Origin: Corynebacterium jeikeium
GTDB taxonomy: Bacteria; Actinomycetota; Actinomycetes; Mycobacteriales; Mycobacteriaceae
Reading direction: 5' to 3'
Assembly (NCBI RefSeq): GCF_000738175.1
Contig: NZ_JFCH01000023.1
Coordinates: 11,312-75,311 of the forward strand
Length of the DNA stretch: 64,000 nucleotides
The notes under the pieces were generated by a model, which saw only the letters and a program-made list of their open reading frames with translations, did no database searches and was not told the DNA's origin. Of this stretch, positions 36,928 to 45,604 are shown piece after piece. Numbering within the stretch: position 1 is the first letter of the stretch; each line of letters begins with the position of its first letter. A program made the translations under genes and the position numbers.

Positions 36928-38064
36928 GTGAGCAGTTTTCCCACCGTCCTCGTCACCGGCGGGGCCGGCTTTATTGGCGCGAACTTCGTCCACCGCACGC
37001 TGGAGACTAGGCGGGACGTCAAGGTTCTTATTTTTGACGCCCTCACGTATGCAGCGAACCCACTGAATCTGCGCACTGACGACGGCACGCCGCTGGAGGA
37101 TGCCTATCCGGGACGGGTGGAGTTCATCGAAGGAGACGTGGCGGATGCGTCGGCGTTCCGGGAGACTCTCGAGCGGGCGATTACGCTTACCGAAGCCGCA
37201 GGGGATGCAGGAAACAAAGGCGCTGCCGAGTCCCAGCAGTCCGCTGCCGACCGGGTGGCGATCGTGCATTTCGCGGCGGAGAGCCACAACGATAATTCCC
37301 TGGCTACGCCGGCGATCTTCGCTCGCAGCAACGTGGAGGGCACCCTGAACGTCGCCCAGGCGGCCGCGGACCTCGGGGTGCGCCTGCACCACATTTCCAC
37401 CGACGAGGTCTTCGGCGACCTCGCCCTGGACGATCCGAACCGTTTCACGGTAGATACCCCGTACAACCCTTCTTCGCCCTACTCTGCATCCAAGGCGGCG
37501 GCGGATCACTTCGTCCGCGCATTTGTGCGTTCGCGGGGGTTGAAGGCCACTATCTCCAACTGTTCGAACAACTACGGCCCGCGCCAGCACCCGGAGAAGT
37601 TCATCCCCCGGCAGATCACCGGCCTGATCGAGGGGCACCGTCCTCGCCTATACGGCACGGGGGAGAACGTCCGCGATTGGATTCACGTGGATGACCACAA
37701 CGACGCTATCTGGGCGATCCTGGATTCTGGAAAGCTGGGGGAAACGTACCTCATCGGTGCGGAGGGGGAGCGCTCCAATCTACAGGTCGTGCGCGACCTG
37801 CTGGAGCTTTTCGGTCGCCCGGCGGATGACTTTGTGCACGTCACCGACCGTCCGGGACACGACCGCCGCTATGCGATCGATCCCAGCAGCATTGCCGAGC
37901 TGGGGTGGCAGCCGCGCTTCACGGACTTCGCTTCCGGGCTTGCCGAGACGGTGGAATGGTACCGCCAGAATGAGAAGTGGTGGGTTGAGTCCAGGGCGGC
38001 GTCCGAAAAGAAATACAGCGCCACCGAACAAGAAATAACCGCAGAAGAGATCGATCCCTCGTAG
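36928..38064 (+). CDS. rmlB: dTDP-glucose 4,6-dehydratase RmlB
   Basis: 378 aa, GTG start. Extended short-chain dehydrogenase: NAD motif VTGGAGFIGANFVH (8-21), FAAESHNDNSL, catalytic STDEVFGDL and the YxxxK pair in YSASKAAADHFVRAF, then NNYGPRQHPEKFIP. An insert of about 15 residues (AAGDAGNKGAAESQQ) sits before FAAESH. RmlB acts on dTDP-glucose in dTDP-L-rhamnose synthesis, needed for the arabinogalactan linker of the cell wall. The rest of the pathway genes lie 4 kb downstream. Confidence 0.92.
   Translation: MSSFPTVLVTGGAGFIGANFVHRTLETRRDVKVLIFDALTYAANPLNLRTDDGTPLEDAYPGRVEFIEGDVADASAFRETLERAITLTEAAGDAGNKGAAESQQSAADRVAIVHFAAESHNDNSLATPAIFARSNVEGTLNVAQAAADLGVRLHHISTDEVFGDLALDDPNRFTVDTPYNPSSPYSASKAAADHFVRAFVRSRGLKATISNCSNNYGPRQHPEKFIPRQITGLIEGHRPRLYGTGENVRDWIHVDDHNDAIWAILDSGKLGETYLIGAEGERSNLQVVRDLLELFGRPADDFVHVTDRPGHDRRYAIDPSSIAELGWQPRFTDFASGLAETVEWYRQNEKWWVESRAASEKKYSATEQEITAEEIDPS
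37025..37042 (+). repeat. T-tract/GACGCC motif 12
   Basis: TTCTTATTTTTGACGCCC, early in rmlB. Confidence 0.55.
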
Positions 38065-38065
38065 C

Positions 38066-38095
38066 GTCACCCGCGCGGGGGTGACCGCCCTTTTA
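38066..38095 (+). terminator. Terminator of rmlB
   Basis: GTCACCC (38066-38072) pairs with GGGTGAC (38079-38085), with TTTT at 38091-38094. Confidence 0.6.
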
Positions 38096-38103
38096 AGCAA
38101 GGC

Positions 38104-38131
38104 TTGACTAACTTAGTGGAGCCTATATAAG
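38104..38131 (+). promoter_or_regulatory. Promoter of the siderophore transporter operon
   Basis: TTGACT (38104-38109) and TATAAG (38126-38131) with 16 bp between; the DtxR box overlaps the -10. Confidence 0.55.
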
Positions 38132-38146
38132 GTTCGGCTAACCGTA
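38128..38146. promoter_or_regulatory. DtxR iron box
   Basis: TAAGGTTCGGCTAACCGTA matches the DtxR consensus TTAGGTTAGSCTAACCTAA at 15 of 19 positions. It covers the -10 and the likely transcription start, so DtxR with ferrous iron should repress the transporter genes. Confidence 0.8.
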
Positions 38147-38178
38147 CATTAAGTTAGTTTGAATCTTGTAAGGGAAAA

Positions 38179-39171
38179 ATGGCAAAGAATCGCATCAAGC
38201 TGCTGGCCGCACTCGTGGCAGCAGGTATGTCCCTGGCTGCTTGCGGCTCCGCCGATGAGAGCACCTCGACCAACCAATCCAGCGGAGATTCGATCTCCAT
38301 CGAGGACAACAACGGCGAACTGCAGGTTCCGAAGAACCCGAAGTCCGTGGTTGCACTGGATAACCGCAGCTTCGAGATTCTCAACGAGTGGGGAGTGGAG
38401 CTTTCCGCTGCTCCGAAGAAGCTGGTTCCGGCGACCGTCACCGACTACAAGGACAACGAGGAGATCAAGGATCTCGGCAACCACAAGGAGCCCGACTTCG
38501 AGGCTCTGGTGGCAGCCCAGCCGGACCTGGTGATCAGCGGCCAGCGCTTCAAGGACCGCGACGAGGAGATCAAGGAACTGGTCCCGGATGCGGCCGTCGT
38601 GGAGCTGGAGCCCCGCGAGGATAAGCCGATGGACGAGGAGCTGATCCGCCAGATCACCACCCTGGGTGAAATCTTCGATAAGAAGGACGAAGCCGACAAG
38701 ATGGTGCAGGACTTCAACGATGCGAAGGATCGCGCGAAGAAGGCCTACGACAAGCTGGATGGCGACAAGAAGGTCATGGCCGTCAACGTTTCCGGCGGCG
38801 AAATCGGTTACGTTGCGCCGCACATCGGCCGCGTATGGGGTCCTGTGTTCGACTGGCTGGGCATGGACCCGGCACTGGAGGTCGACAACGCCTCCAGCAA
38901 CCACGAGGGCGATGACATCTCCGTCGAGGCCATCGCAGATGCGAAGCCGGACTGGATGCTGGTGATGGACCGCGACGGTGCCATCAACGCGGACAAGCCG
39001 GATTACTCCCCGGCGGCAGACGTGATCAAGCGCGCCGATGCGCTGAAGGGTGTGCCGGCGCTGAAGGAGGATCGCGTGCTCGTGGCACCGCAGGATACGT
39101 ACATCAACGAGTCGATCACGACCTACACCGAGATCCTGAACTCCCTGGCAGACGCCTTCGAAGGGAAGTAA
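38179..39171 (+). CDS. Iron-siderophore ABC transporter substrate-binding lipoprotein
   Basis: 330 aa. Signal peptide with lipobox LAAC (Cys22), then a FepB/CeuE/FatB-type bilobal fold: VVALDNRSFEILNEWG, PDLVISGQRFKD, GEIGYVAPHIGRVWGPVFDWLGM. It binds a ferric siderophore outside the membrane and hands it to the permeases encoded next. Ligand not predictable; FatB relatives bind catechol or hydroxamate types. Preceded by AAGGGA and under the DtxR box. Confidence 0.9.
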   Translation: MAKNRIKLLAALVAAGMSLAACGSADESTSTNQSSGDSISIEDNNGELQVPKNPKSVVALDNRSFEILNEWGVELSAAPKKLVPATVTDYKDNEEIKDLGNHKEPDFEALVAAQPDLVISGQRFKDRDEEIKELVPDAAVVELEPREDKPMDEELIRQITTLGEIFDKKDEADKMVQDFNDAKDRAKKAYDKLDGDKKVMAVNVSGGEIGYVAPHIGRVWGPVFDWLGMDPALEVDNASSNHEGDDISVEAIADAKPDWMLVMDRDGAINADKPDYSPAADVIKRADALKGVPALKEDRVLVAPQDTYINESITTYTEILNSLADAFEGK

Positions 39172-39262
39172 AAGCGCGAACGCTGCGCACCGCCGTGCAG
39201 CACCGCGCATTGCCGCTATGTAGTAGCGCGCAACGCTATAGAAAGTGAATTGACCAGCTGGA

Positions 39263-40264
39263 ATGACTGCTCAGAGCACTACGTCACCCGAGGTTCGCAA
39301 CGAACCTCGGGTTGCGCGTACCCGGGGAAAGCTCGTCGACTGGAAGTTCCTCGTCGCCGCAGCGGTTGTAGGGGCGCTTCTCGTCGGCAGCCTGTTGATC
39401 GGCGAATACGACGTTTTCAACGCGCAAGATGGCATTGACATGTTTTCCATCACCCGCGTCCCGCGCACCATCGCATTGGTGCTGGCGGGCGCGGCGATGG
39501 CGATGTGCGGGCTGGTGATGCAAATGCTCACGCAGAACCGCTTCGTTTCACCGACCACCACCGGCACCACCGAGTGGGCGGGCCTGGGGCTGCTCTTCGT
39601 GATGGTCGTCTTCCCCGGTGCGACTGTGATGGGGCGGATGATCGGCGCCGTCGTGTTTTCCTTTGTCGGCGCGATGGTGTTTTTCTTCTTCCTGCAGCGC
39701 GTATCGCTGCGCTCCTCGCTGATCGTGCCGATCGTGGGCATCATGTTGGGCGCGGTTGTCTCCGCGGTCTCCACCTTCGTCGCCCTGCAGACCGACATGT
39801 TGCAGCAGCTGGGCGTGTGGTTCGCCGGTAGCTTCACCTCGGTCTACAAGGGCCAGTACGAGGTGCTGTGGGTAGTGCTGTTGGTCGTGGTGGGCGTGTT
39901 CCTGCTGGCCGACCGGCTAACCCTGGCTGGCTTGGGCGAGGACTTCGCCACCAGTGTGGGCATGAACTACCGCCGGATCGTGCTGGTCGGCACCATCATG
40001 GTCGCCATCGCAGTGGGCGTGGTGACCGTCGTGGTCGGCAACCTGCCCTTCCTGGGGCTGATCGTGCCGAACATCGTCTCGATGATCCGCGGTGACGACT
40101 TGCGCAGCAACCTGCCGTGGGTGTGCCTTGTGGGCATCGCTACCGTCGCCGCCTGTGACCTACTGGCCCGCACACTGATCTCGCCTTTCGAGATCCCCGT
40201 TTCCGTGGTGCTGGGCATCGTTGGCGCAATCGTCTTCGTCGTACTGATCGTGAGGAACCGCTAA
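39263..40264 (+). CDS. Siderophore ABC transporter permease 1 (FecCD family)
   Basis: 333 aa with about nine hydrophobic helices. FecCD features: RVPRTIALVLAGAAMAMCGLVMQMLTQNRFVSPTT and GLIVPNIVSMIRGDDLRSNLPW, the latter containing the coupling loop for the ATPase. The first 30 residues are hydrophilic. A 91-nt gap separates it from the binding-protein gene; a clear ribosome site is lacking. Confidence 0.9.
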   Translation: MTAQSTTSPEVRNEPRVARTRGKLVDWKFLVAAAVVGALLVGSLLIGEYDVFNAQDGIDMFSITRVPRTIALVLAGAAMAMCGLVMQMLTQNRFVSPTTTGTTEWAGLGLLFVMVVFPGATVMGRMIGAVVFSFVGAMVFFFFLQRVSLRSSLIVPIVGIMLGAVVSAVSTFVALQTDMLQQLGVWFAGSFTSVYKGQYEVLWVVLLVVVGVFLLADRLTLAGLGEDFATSVGMNYRRIVLVGTIMVAIAVGVVTVVVGNLPFLGLIVPNIVSMIRGDDLRSNLPWVCLVGIATVAACDLLARTLISPFEIPVSVVLGIVGAIVFVVLIVRNR

Positions 40265-41322
40265 TGACGAACCTAACCCTCGAGCGGCTGGTCCCACAGC
40301 GCTTGCTCTCGAGCATGCCCGGCCGTTCTTCCGGTGCGTTCCCCACGCAGTCGATGGCGGCGAAGTACTGGCTAGCCCTGGGCATCATCGTTGCCCTGGG
40401 CGCGGCCTCTGCGGTGGGGTTGCTGGCCTATGGCAATCCGATGCCCTTCGGCACACGCGGGTTCTGGCTGCTGGCGGAGCGCCGCATGAACGCGGTGATC
40501 GCCATCGCTATCGTCGCGGTTGCCCAGGCGGTGGCCACTGTGGCTTTCCAGACGGTGACGAATAATCGCATCATCACCCCGTCGATCATGGGGTTCGAGT
40601 CGCTGTACGTGGCCATTCACACCTCCACCGTGTTTTTCCTGGGCGGCAGTGGTTTGGTGGAGGCTCGCACCATGACGACGTACATCATCCAGCTGGCGCT
40701 CATGGTCGGCTTCGCGCTGCTGCTGTACTCCTGGCTGCTCACCGGCAAGAACGCGAATATGCACGCCATGTTGCTGGTCGGCATTGTTATCGGGGCTGGT
40801 TTGGGATCGGTGTCTACCTTTATGCAGCGCCTATTGACGCCCAGCGATTTCGACCTACTGACCGCCCGCCTGTTCGGATCGGTGAATAATGCGGAGCCAG
40901 AGTACTTCCCGATCTCTATTGCGCTGGTCGCCGTGGCCGCCGGCGCGCTACTGCTAATGTCCCGTACTCTCAACGTGCTGGCCTTGGGGCCGGATGCGAC
41001 GACGAACCTGGGCATCAACCACCGAAGCAAGTCGATCGTGGTGCTCATTCTGGTCGCGGTCCTCATGGCTGTCTCCACCGCGCTGGTTGGCCCGATGGCC
41101 TTCCTGGGATTCTTGGTGGCCACGCTGGCTTATCAGTTCGCAGGCACCTCTGACCACCGCTATGTCTTCCCGATGGCCATCGCCACCGCCTTCCTTGTGC
41201 TGGCGGGCGCGTACTTCGTGATGAACCACATTTTCTACGCGCAGGGCGTGGTCTCGATCATCATTGAGCTGGTCGGCGGTACGGTGTTCCTCTACGTCAT
41301 CCTCAGAAAGGGTCGACTGTGA
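40264..41322 (+). CDS. Siderophore ABC transporter permease 2 (FecCD family)
   Basis: 352 aa, overlapping the first permease as TAATG. About nine helices; coupling region GPMAFLGFLVATLAYQFAGTSDHRYVFPM. The AERRMNAVIAIAIVAVAQAVATVAFQ and TNNRIITPSIMG segments match the family. It forms a heterodimeric channel with permease 1. Confidence 0.9.
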   Translation: MTNLTLERLVPQRLLSSMPGRSSGAFPTQSMAAKYWLALGIIVALGAASAVGLLAYGNPMPFGTRGFWLLAERRMNAVIAIAIVAVAQAVATVAFQTVTNNRIITPSIMGFESLYVAIHTSTVFFLGGSGLVEARTMTTYIIQLALMVGFALLLYSWLLTGKNANMHAMLLVGIVIGAGLGSVSTFMQRLLTPSDFDLLTARLFGSVNNAEPEYFPISIALVAVAAGALLLMSRTLNVLALGPDATTNLGINHRSKSIVVLILVAVLMAVSTALVGPMAFLGFLVATLAYQFAGTSDHRYVFPMAIATAFLVLAGAYFVMNHIFYAQGVVSIIIELVGGTVFLYVILRKGRL

Positions 41323-42086
41323 TCAAGCTGTCCGAAGTCGCTAAGAAATATAGTGACGCCTCCGGTTCCGGAGCCAGCATCGGTCCGGCGAATCTGGAGA
41401 TCCCCGCCGGGGGAGTCACCTCCCTGGTCGGCCCCAACGGTGCGGGCAAATCAACCCTGCTCACCATGATAGGGCGACTGCTGGATCTGGACGAGGGCAC
41501 CATTGAGGTCGCCGGCTTTGATGTGAGCACCACGAAGTCCAAGGACCTGGCGAAGGTGCTGTCCATCCTGCGGCAGGAGAACCACTTCGTCACCCGCCTG
41601 ACAGTCCGCCAGCTGGTGGGCTTCGGCCGTTTCCCATATTCCAAGGGGCGGCTGACGCGGAAGGACGAGGAGATCATCTCCACCTACATCGACTTCTTAA
41701 ACCTCCGCGAGCTGGAAAACCGCTACCTGGATCAGCTGTCCGGCGGGCAGCGGCAGCGCGCCTATGTGGCGATGGTGCTGTGCCAGGAAACCGACTATGT
41801 GTTGCTGGACGAGCCGCTAAACAACCTGGACATCGCCCACGCGGTGCAGATGATGAAGCACCTGCGCCGGGCGGCTTCGGAGTTCGGTCGCACCATCATT
41901 GTGGTGCTGCACGACATCAACTTCGCGGCGAAATACTCGGACCACATCTGCGCCGTTAAGGACGGGCAGATTGTGCGCTTCGGCACTCCGGAAGAACTCA
42001 TGACCGACGAGATATTGACCGACATCTTCGACACCCCTGTGACCGTCGTCGATGGCCCCGATGGGCCACTGGCCTGCTACTTCTAG
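41319..42086 (+). CDS. Siderophore ABC transporter ATPase
   Basis: 255 aa, GTG start within the permease stop (GTGA). Walker A GPNGAGKST (about 39-47), Q-loop (RQEN), signature LSGGQRQRA, Walker B YVLLDEPLNNLD, and H-loop VLHDINF. Closest type is the iron-siderophore FepC/FatE group. Ends the operon 55 nt before rmlC. Confidence 0.93.
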   Translation: MIKLSEVAKKYSDASGSGASIGPANLEIPAGGVTSLVGPNGAGKSTLLTMIGRLLDLDEGTIEVAGFDVSTTKSKDLAKVLSILRQENHFVTRLTVRQLVGFGRFPYSKGRLTRKDEEIISTYIDFLNLRELENRYLDQLSGGQRQRAYVAMVLCQETDYVLLDEPLNNLDIAHAVQMMKHLRRAASEFGRTIIVVLHDINFAAKYSDHICAVKDGQIVRFGTPEELMTDEILTDIFDTPVTVVDGPDGPLACYF

Positions 42087-42128
42087 GCCCTCCGCATAAC
42101 CTTGCCGTTGGTTGTCCTACGGCGCCGC

Positions 42129-42134
42129 TAAAGT
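42129..42134 (+). promoter_or_regulatory. -10 element of rmlC (leaderless)
   Basis: TAAAGT, seven bases before the ATG at 42142, so rmlC-rmlA have their own promoter apart from the iron operon. Confidence 0.55.
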
Positions 42135-42141
42135 AGAAACC

Positions 42142-42837
42142 ATGAGCGAAATCACCCTGCGTATCGACGAGCTACTGGCAACCGCTGAACCCGGCAGCAT
42201 TGTGGATCTACCCATCCCCGGCGCCTGGGTTTATGTGCCCAAGATCCATGGTGACGAGCGCGGCAGCTTCCACGAAAGCTTCAAGGCGGAGGCATTCGGT
42301 GAGAAGCTGGGGTATCCCTTCGAGGTAGCTCAGGGGAACCTCTCGCGCTCCTCCCGAAACGTCGTGCGCGGCATCCACCTGGCGGATGTGCCTCCGGGAC
42401 AGGCGAAGTTCGTCAGCTGCCTATCCGGTGCCATCACGGACGTGCTGGTGGATGTGCGTGTGGGCTCGCCGACGTTCGGCCAACACATCTCCGTAGAGCT
42501 GTCTGCGGAGAATAATTTCAGCGTCTACGTGCCCCTGGGCGTGGGCCACGGATTCCGCGCACATACCGACCAGACGACCGTGAACTATCTGGTTACCGAG
42601 GCATACAACCCGGAGAGGGAATACGGTATCGACCCGTTTGATGCGGAACTGGCTGTAGCCTGGGGCGTCACTAAGGAACAAGCCGTACTATCCAACAAGG
42701 ACGATTCGGCGCCGAGCTTGAGCGAGGTACGCGACCGCCTGCCCGAATACCGCGAGGTGCGGGCATGGGAGGAACAGCTGCGCGCCGACTGGGCCGAAGC
42801 GCTGCAGGCCGCCGACGAGTGGGAGCAAACCGACTGA
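42142..42837 (+). CDS. rmlC: dTDP-4-dehydrorhamnose 3,5-epimerase RmlC
   Basis: 231 aa cupin-fold epimerase. The family motifs are [39 protein letters not shown] with the catalytic His, [11 protein letters not shown] and [32 protein letters not shown]. Only the epimerase is present; there is no fused RmlD reductase domain, as some corynebacteria have. A Trp/Glu-rich helical tail follows residue 185. ATG at 42142 is fixed by the leaderless -10. Confidence 0.92.
   Translation: MSEITLRIDELLATAEPGSIVDLPIPGAWVYVPKIHGDERGSFHESFKAEAFGEKLGYPFEVAQGNLSRSSRNVVRGIHLADVPPGQAKFVSCLSGAITDVLVDVRVGSPTFGQHISVELSAENNFSVYVPLGVGHGFRAHTDQTTVNYLVTEAYNPEREYGIDPFDAELAVAWGVTKEQAVLSNKDDSAPSLSEVRDRLPEYREVRAWEEQLRADWAEALQAADEWEQTD
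42664..42682 (-). repeat. T-tract/GACGCC motif 13
   Basis: CTTGTTCCTTAGTGACGCC, in rmlC. Confidence 0.4.
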
Positions 42838-43712
42838 TGAAGGGCATCATCCTGGCCGGGGGAACCGGCTCGCGGCTGTGGCCGATCACGCAGGGCATTT
42901 CCAAGCAACTGGTGCCTGTGTACGACAAGCCGATGATCTACTACCCGCTGACAACTCTGATGCTGGCGGGCATCCGCGACATCCTGGTGATCACCACGGG
43001 AGCGGATGCGCAGCAGTTCCGCGGGCTGCTGGGCGACGGCTCGCAGTTCGGTGTGCAGATCAGTTACGCGGTGCAGGACCAACCGAATGGCCTGGCGGAA
43101 GCCTTCATTGTGGGCGAGGACTTTATCGGCGACGACGCAGTGGCCCTAGTGCTGGGCGACAATATCTTCTACGGCACCGGCCTGGGCACCCAGCTGCGGC
43201 GCTTCCACAACCCGGACGGCGGGGCGATCTTCGCTTACTGGGTAGCTGAACCCGAGGCATACGGAGTGGTGGAGTTCGACCGCGAAGGCACGGCCCTGAG
43301 CTTGGCAGAAAAGCCCGCGGAGCCGAAGTCCAACTATGCAGTTCCTGGACTGTACTTCTACTCCAACGACGTGGTGCGAATCGCTAAGTCGCTGGAACCT
43401 AGCGAGCGTGGGGAGCTGGAGATCACAGACATCAACCGCCGCTACCTGGCGGAAGGGCGCTTGCACGTGGAGGTGCTGCCGCGCGGTACCGCCTGGCTGG
43501 ACACGGGAACCGTCGACGACCTAGCTGCCGCCGGCGACTTCGTCCGCGCCGTCGAGCAACGGCAGGGGCTAAAGATCAGCTGCCCGGAGGAGGTCGCGTG
43601 GCGCCTGGGCTACATTGACGATGTGGAGCTGAAGGCATCGGCATCGAAGCTGGGCAAGAGCGCCTACGGGCAGTACCTCAGCGGGCTGCTGAAGCGTGGG
43701 AAAGAGCGGTAG
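42837..43712 (+). CDS. rmlA: Glucose-1-phosphate thymidylyltransferase RmlA
   Basis: 291 aa, overlapping the rmlC stop as TGATG. Nucleotidyltransferase signature [22 protein letters not shown] (start 3), [37 protein letters not shown] with the metal Asp, and [13 protein letters not shown] with the second Asp. Makes dTDP-glucose, the substrate of RmlB. The longer ORF starting at 42765 is a read-through of rmlC in another frame. Confidence 0.94.
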   Translation: MKGIILAGGTGSRLWPITQGISKQLVPVYDKPMIYYPLTTLMLAGIRDILVITTGADAQQFRGLLGDGSQFGVQISYAVQDQPNGLAEAFIVGEDFIGDDAVALVLGDNIFYGTGLGTQLRRFHNPDGGAIFAYWVAEPEAYGVVEFDREGTALSLAEKPAEPKSNYAVPGLYFYSNDVVRIAKSLEPSERGELEITDINRRYLAEGRLHVEVLPRGTAWLDTGTVDDLAAAGDFVRAVEQRQGLKISCPEEVAWRLGYIDDVELKASASKLGKSAYGQYLSGLLKRGKER

Positions 43713-43716
43713 ACAA

Positions 43717-44778
43717 GTGGCTATTTCGATCGAGAACATCCCGGAGATGGTCGCACGCACCTGGCGCGACCTGGAATGGACGGGGCAGCGCGTGCCGAAG
43801 CAGGGCATCGACCACGCAGTATTGATCCTGGACGGGCTGCGCTCAAAGGAGTATGAACTCAACGACATGCTGCCTGAGTCCGTAGTGGTGCGCGTTCCCT
43901 TCGAGAAGGAATACCGGGAACAGGCGATGCTGGAATCCTCGCTGATCGCGCAGCTGTTCCGCCGCACCAAGGTGCGGGTGCCGGGGACGGTGCGGCAGGC
44001 CTACGCGCGGGGGACTTTCAACACCGCCGAGCCTGTGATGCTGACGATGCAGACAGAGCTACTCGGCGAACCACTGACCGCCGAGCTCTGGCAGACGCTG
44101 TCCACTAGCCAGCGCGCGTGGATAGCCGAGCAGCTGGGTAGCCTGCTGGCCACGATGCACGCCTTCGACCCGGACGTTCTGCCGATGAGCCGCGTGGATT
44201 CCTGGTGGACCGACGGCGAGGCGACCAGTGAGTTGAACCACGCGCCACGCACCCTGCCGGGCAAGCTGGAACTGATGAAGTCCCGCACGGAAACGATTCT
44301 GGCGCCGCACCTAAATGCTGCGGAAGCGGAGTTCGTGGAGCGCGTGTTTGCACAGGTAGATGAGATGCTTTCCCGGTCTGAACAGCAGCGCGCGCTGACC
44401 CACGGGGAGCTGCACGAGGACCACATGCTGTGGAACGCTGAAGGCGGCGTGGGTGTGATCGACTTTTCCGACATGACCGTCGGCGACCCGGCCCTGGACT
44501 ATGCACACTTCGCGGGCATCGCCCCGGAGCTGCCGACAATGGTCTACGAACAGGCAATTATTCAGCACGAGCAGCGCCGCCAAGCCCCCGTTGTGCCGGG
44601 TGTTCCGCAGCCGATGCCGGGGCCGCTATACCGCGCGCCGGATGGCGGACGTACCTCCGAGAGCGCCGAGGATACGGGCGTGCTGCGCCGCGCGGAAATC
44701 TACAAAAACTGGGACAACATATTCCTGCTGATCGACCACTACCGCACGGGGCGTTCGCCGCGCGTGGAGTTGCTCTAG
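43717..44778 (+). CDS. APH-like phosphotransferase
   Basis: 353 aa, GTG start 4 nt after rmlA. Protein-kinase-like small-molecule phosphotransferase fold: VVVRVPFEKEY (possible ATP-site Lys region is altered), LTMQTELLGEPL hinge, catalytic loop LTHGELHEDHMLWN and metal loop VGVIDFSDMTVGDPALDYA. The usual HGD of the catalytic loop reads HGE, as in some relatives. Substrate unknown; next to rhamnose genes a sugar or nucleoside is likely. The C-terminus has a Pro/Gly linker and helix. Confidence 0.75.
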   Translation: MAISIENIPEMVARTWRDLEWTGQRVPKQGIDHAVLILDGLRSKEYELNDMLPESVVVRVPFEKEYREQAMLESSLIAQLFRRTKVRVPGTVRQAYARGTFNTAEPVMLTMQTELLGEPLTAELWQTLSTSQRAWIAEQLGSLLATMHAFDPDVLPMSRVDSWWTDGEATSELNHAPRTLPGKLELMKSRTETILAPHLNAAEAEFVERVFAQVDEMLSRSEQQRALTHGELHEDHMLWNAEGGVGVIDFSDMTVGDPALDYAHFAGIAPELPTMVYEQAIIQHEQRRQAPVVPGVPQPMPGPLYRAPDGGRTSESAEDTGVLRRAEIYKNWDNIFLLIDHYRTGRSPRVELL

Positions 44779-45135
44779 TTACGCTCCGTCTTTCGGGGTG
44801 TCCGGGTCGTCCGTGTTTTCCGGGTCATTCGGCCTCTGCCCGTCGTTGCCGCGCGCTTCTCGCCGCTGCTGCTCGCGGAGCTCCTGGCGGCGCTTCCGCT
44901 CGGCATCTTCTGCGTCCTTGGCTTCCTGCGCGCGCCGCTTCTTGAAGCGTTCTTTCTCGATGTTCCACAGAAAGTCCGGGTCGTCGTCCGGACCCTTGTG
45001 GCTTAGCCGCTCTTGTTTATTGCTGACGCCCCTACGTCTCAACGGTGATTCATTTCCCCAGGTCTGTGGACCAAATGCCTTCCACAGCAGCACGATGGTG
45101 ACGATGATCAAAATGAGCAAAACAAGGCGACCCAT
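44779..45135 (-). CDS. Small single-helix membrane protein
   Basis: 118 aa. One N-terminal helix (LVLLILIIVTIVLLWKAF), then a charged region with Arg/Glu/Lys heptad-like sequence and an Asp/Pro/Asn-rich end. No family recognised. TATGCT seven bases before the ATG at 45135 indicates a leaderless start, so upstream ATG and other codons are not used. Its stop abuts the phosphotransferase stop from the other strand. Confidence 0.6.
   Translation of the reverse strand: MGRLVLLILIIVTIVLLWKAFGPQTWGNESPLRRRGVSNKQERLSHKGPDDDPDFLWNIEKERFKKRRAQEAKDAEDAERKRRQELREQQRREARGNDGQRPNDPENTDDPDTPKDGA
45013..45030 (+). repeat. T-tract/GACGCC motif 14
   Basis: TTGTTTATTGCTGACGCC, within the single-helix membrane protein gene. 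Confidence 0.45.
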
Positions 45136-45142
45136 GGCCTCC

Positions 45143-45148
45143 AGCATA
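45143..45148 (-). promoter_or_regulatory. -10 element of the single-helix protein gene (leaderless)
   Basis: TATGCT on the minus strand, seven bases before the ATG. Confidence 0.5.
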
Positions 45149-45206
45149 GAGGATTTGCCCGCGTTCAATTCCGGCCGGTGATTACCCGTTATCCAGGGGG
45201 TGAACG

Positions 45207-45212
45207 TAGTGT
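45207..45212 (+). promoter_or_regulatory. -10 element of the DUF4229 gene (leaderless)
   Basis: TAGTGT, seven bases before the GTG at 45220, which is chosen over the GTG at 45178. Confidence 0.5.
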
Positions 45213-45219
45213 TGGGGGC

Positions 45220-45585
45220 GTGACTAATGATGATGTAAAGGCAAAAGACACGGCGGGAGACAACGGCCTTTCGGCCGACAAGGTTCAGTCGGTCGACAAA
45301 GGTAAGGCTGTACGCGACATTGCGCTCTATGGCTTCCTACGCCTGGCTTTGTTCCTAGTGCTGACGTTCATCATCCACATGGTCGTGGTGCTGCTGGGAA
45401 TGGCGAACTACTTCCCGCTGCTGATCAGCATGACGTTGGCACTGATCCTTGCTCTGCCACTGTCGATGTTTATGTTTAAGGGCTTGCGGCTGCGGGTGAC
45501 GCAGCAGGTGGCAGCCTGGGATGCCGATAGGCAGGCCCACAAGCAGGAGCTGCGTAACCAATTGCGCGAGCGCCTGGACGACTAA
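45220..45585 (+). CDS. DUF4229 membrane protein
   Basis: 121 aa, GTG start. A hydrophilic N-terminus, then two helices (IALYGFLRLALFLVLTFIIHMVVVLLGM and YFPLLISMTLALILALPLSMFMF), then a basic/amphipathic helix ending HKQELRNQLRERLDD. This matches DUF4229, a family common in actinobacteria and usually near menaquinone genes. Function unknown; adjacency to menA is shared by relatives. Confidence 0.75.
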   Translation: MTNDDVKAKDTAGDNGLSADKVQSVDKGKAVRDIALYGFLRLALFLVLTFIIHMVVVLLGMANYFPLLISMTLALILALPLSMFMFKGLRLRVTQQVAAWDADRQAHKQELRNQLRERLDD

Positions 45586-45591
45586 GGCGAT

Positions 45592-45597
45592 TACGCT
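45592..45597 (+). promoter_or_regulatory. -10 element of the 45605 gene (leaderless)
   Basis: TACGCT, seven bases before the ATG at 45605. Confidence 0.5.
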
Positions 45598-45604
45598 GAC
45601 TGCC

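Noticed and set aside
40836..40841. Extra GACGCC copies (e.g. 33800, 40836, 57554, 62012)
   Set aside because: Their upstream 11 nt contain fewer than six T, so they were not counted in the T-tract motif.
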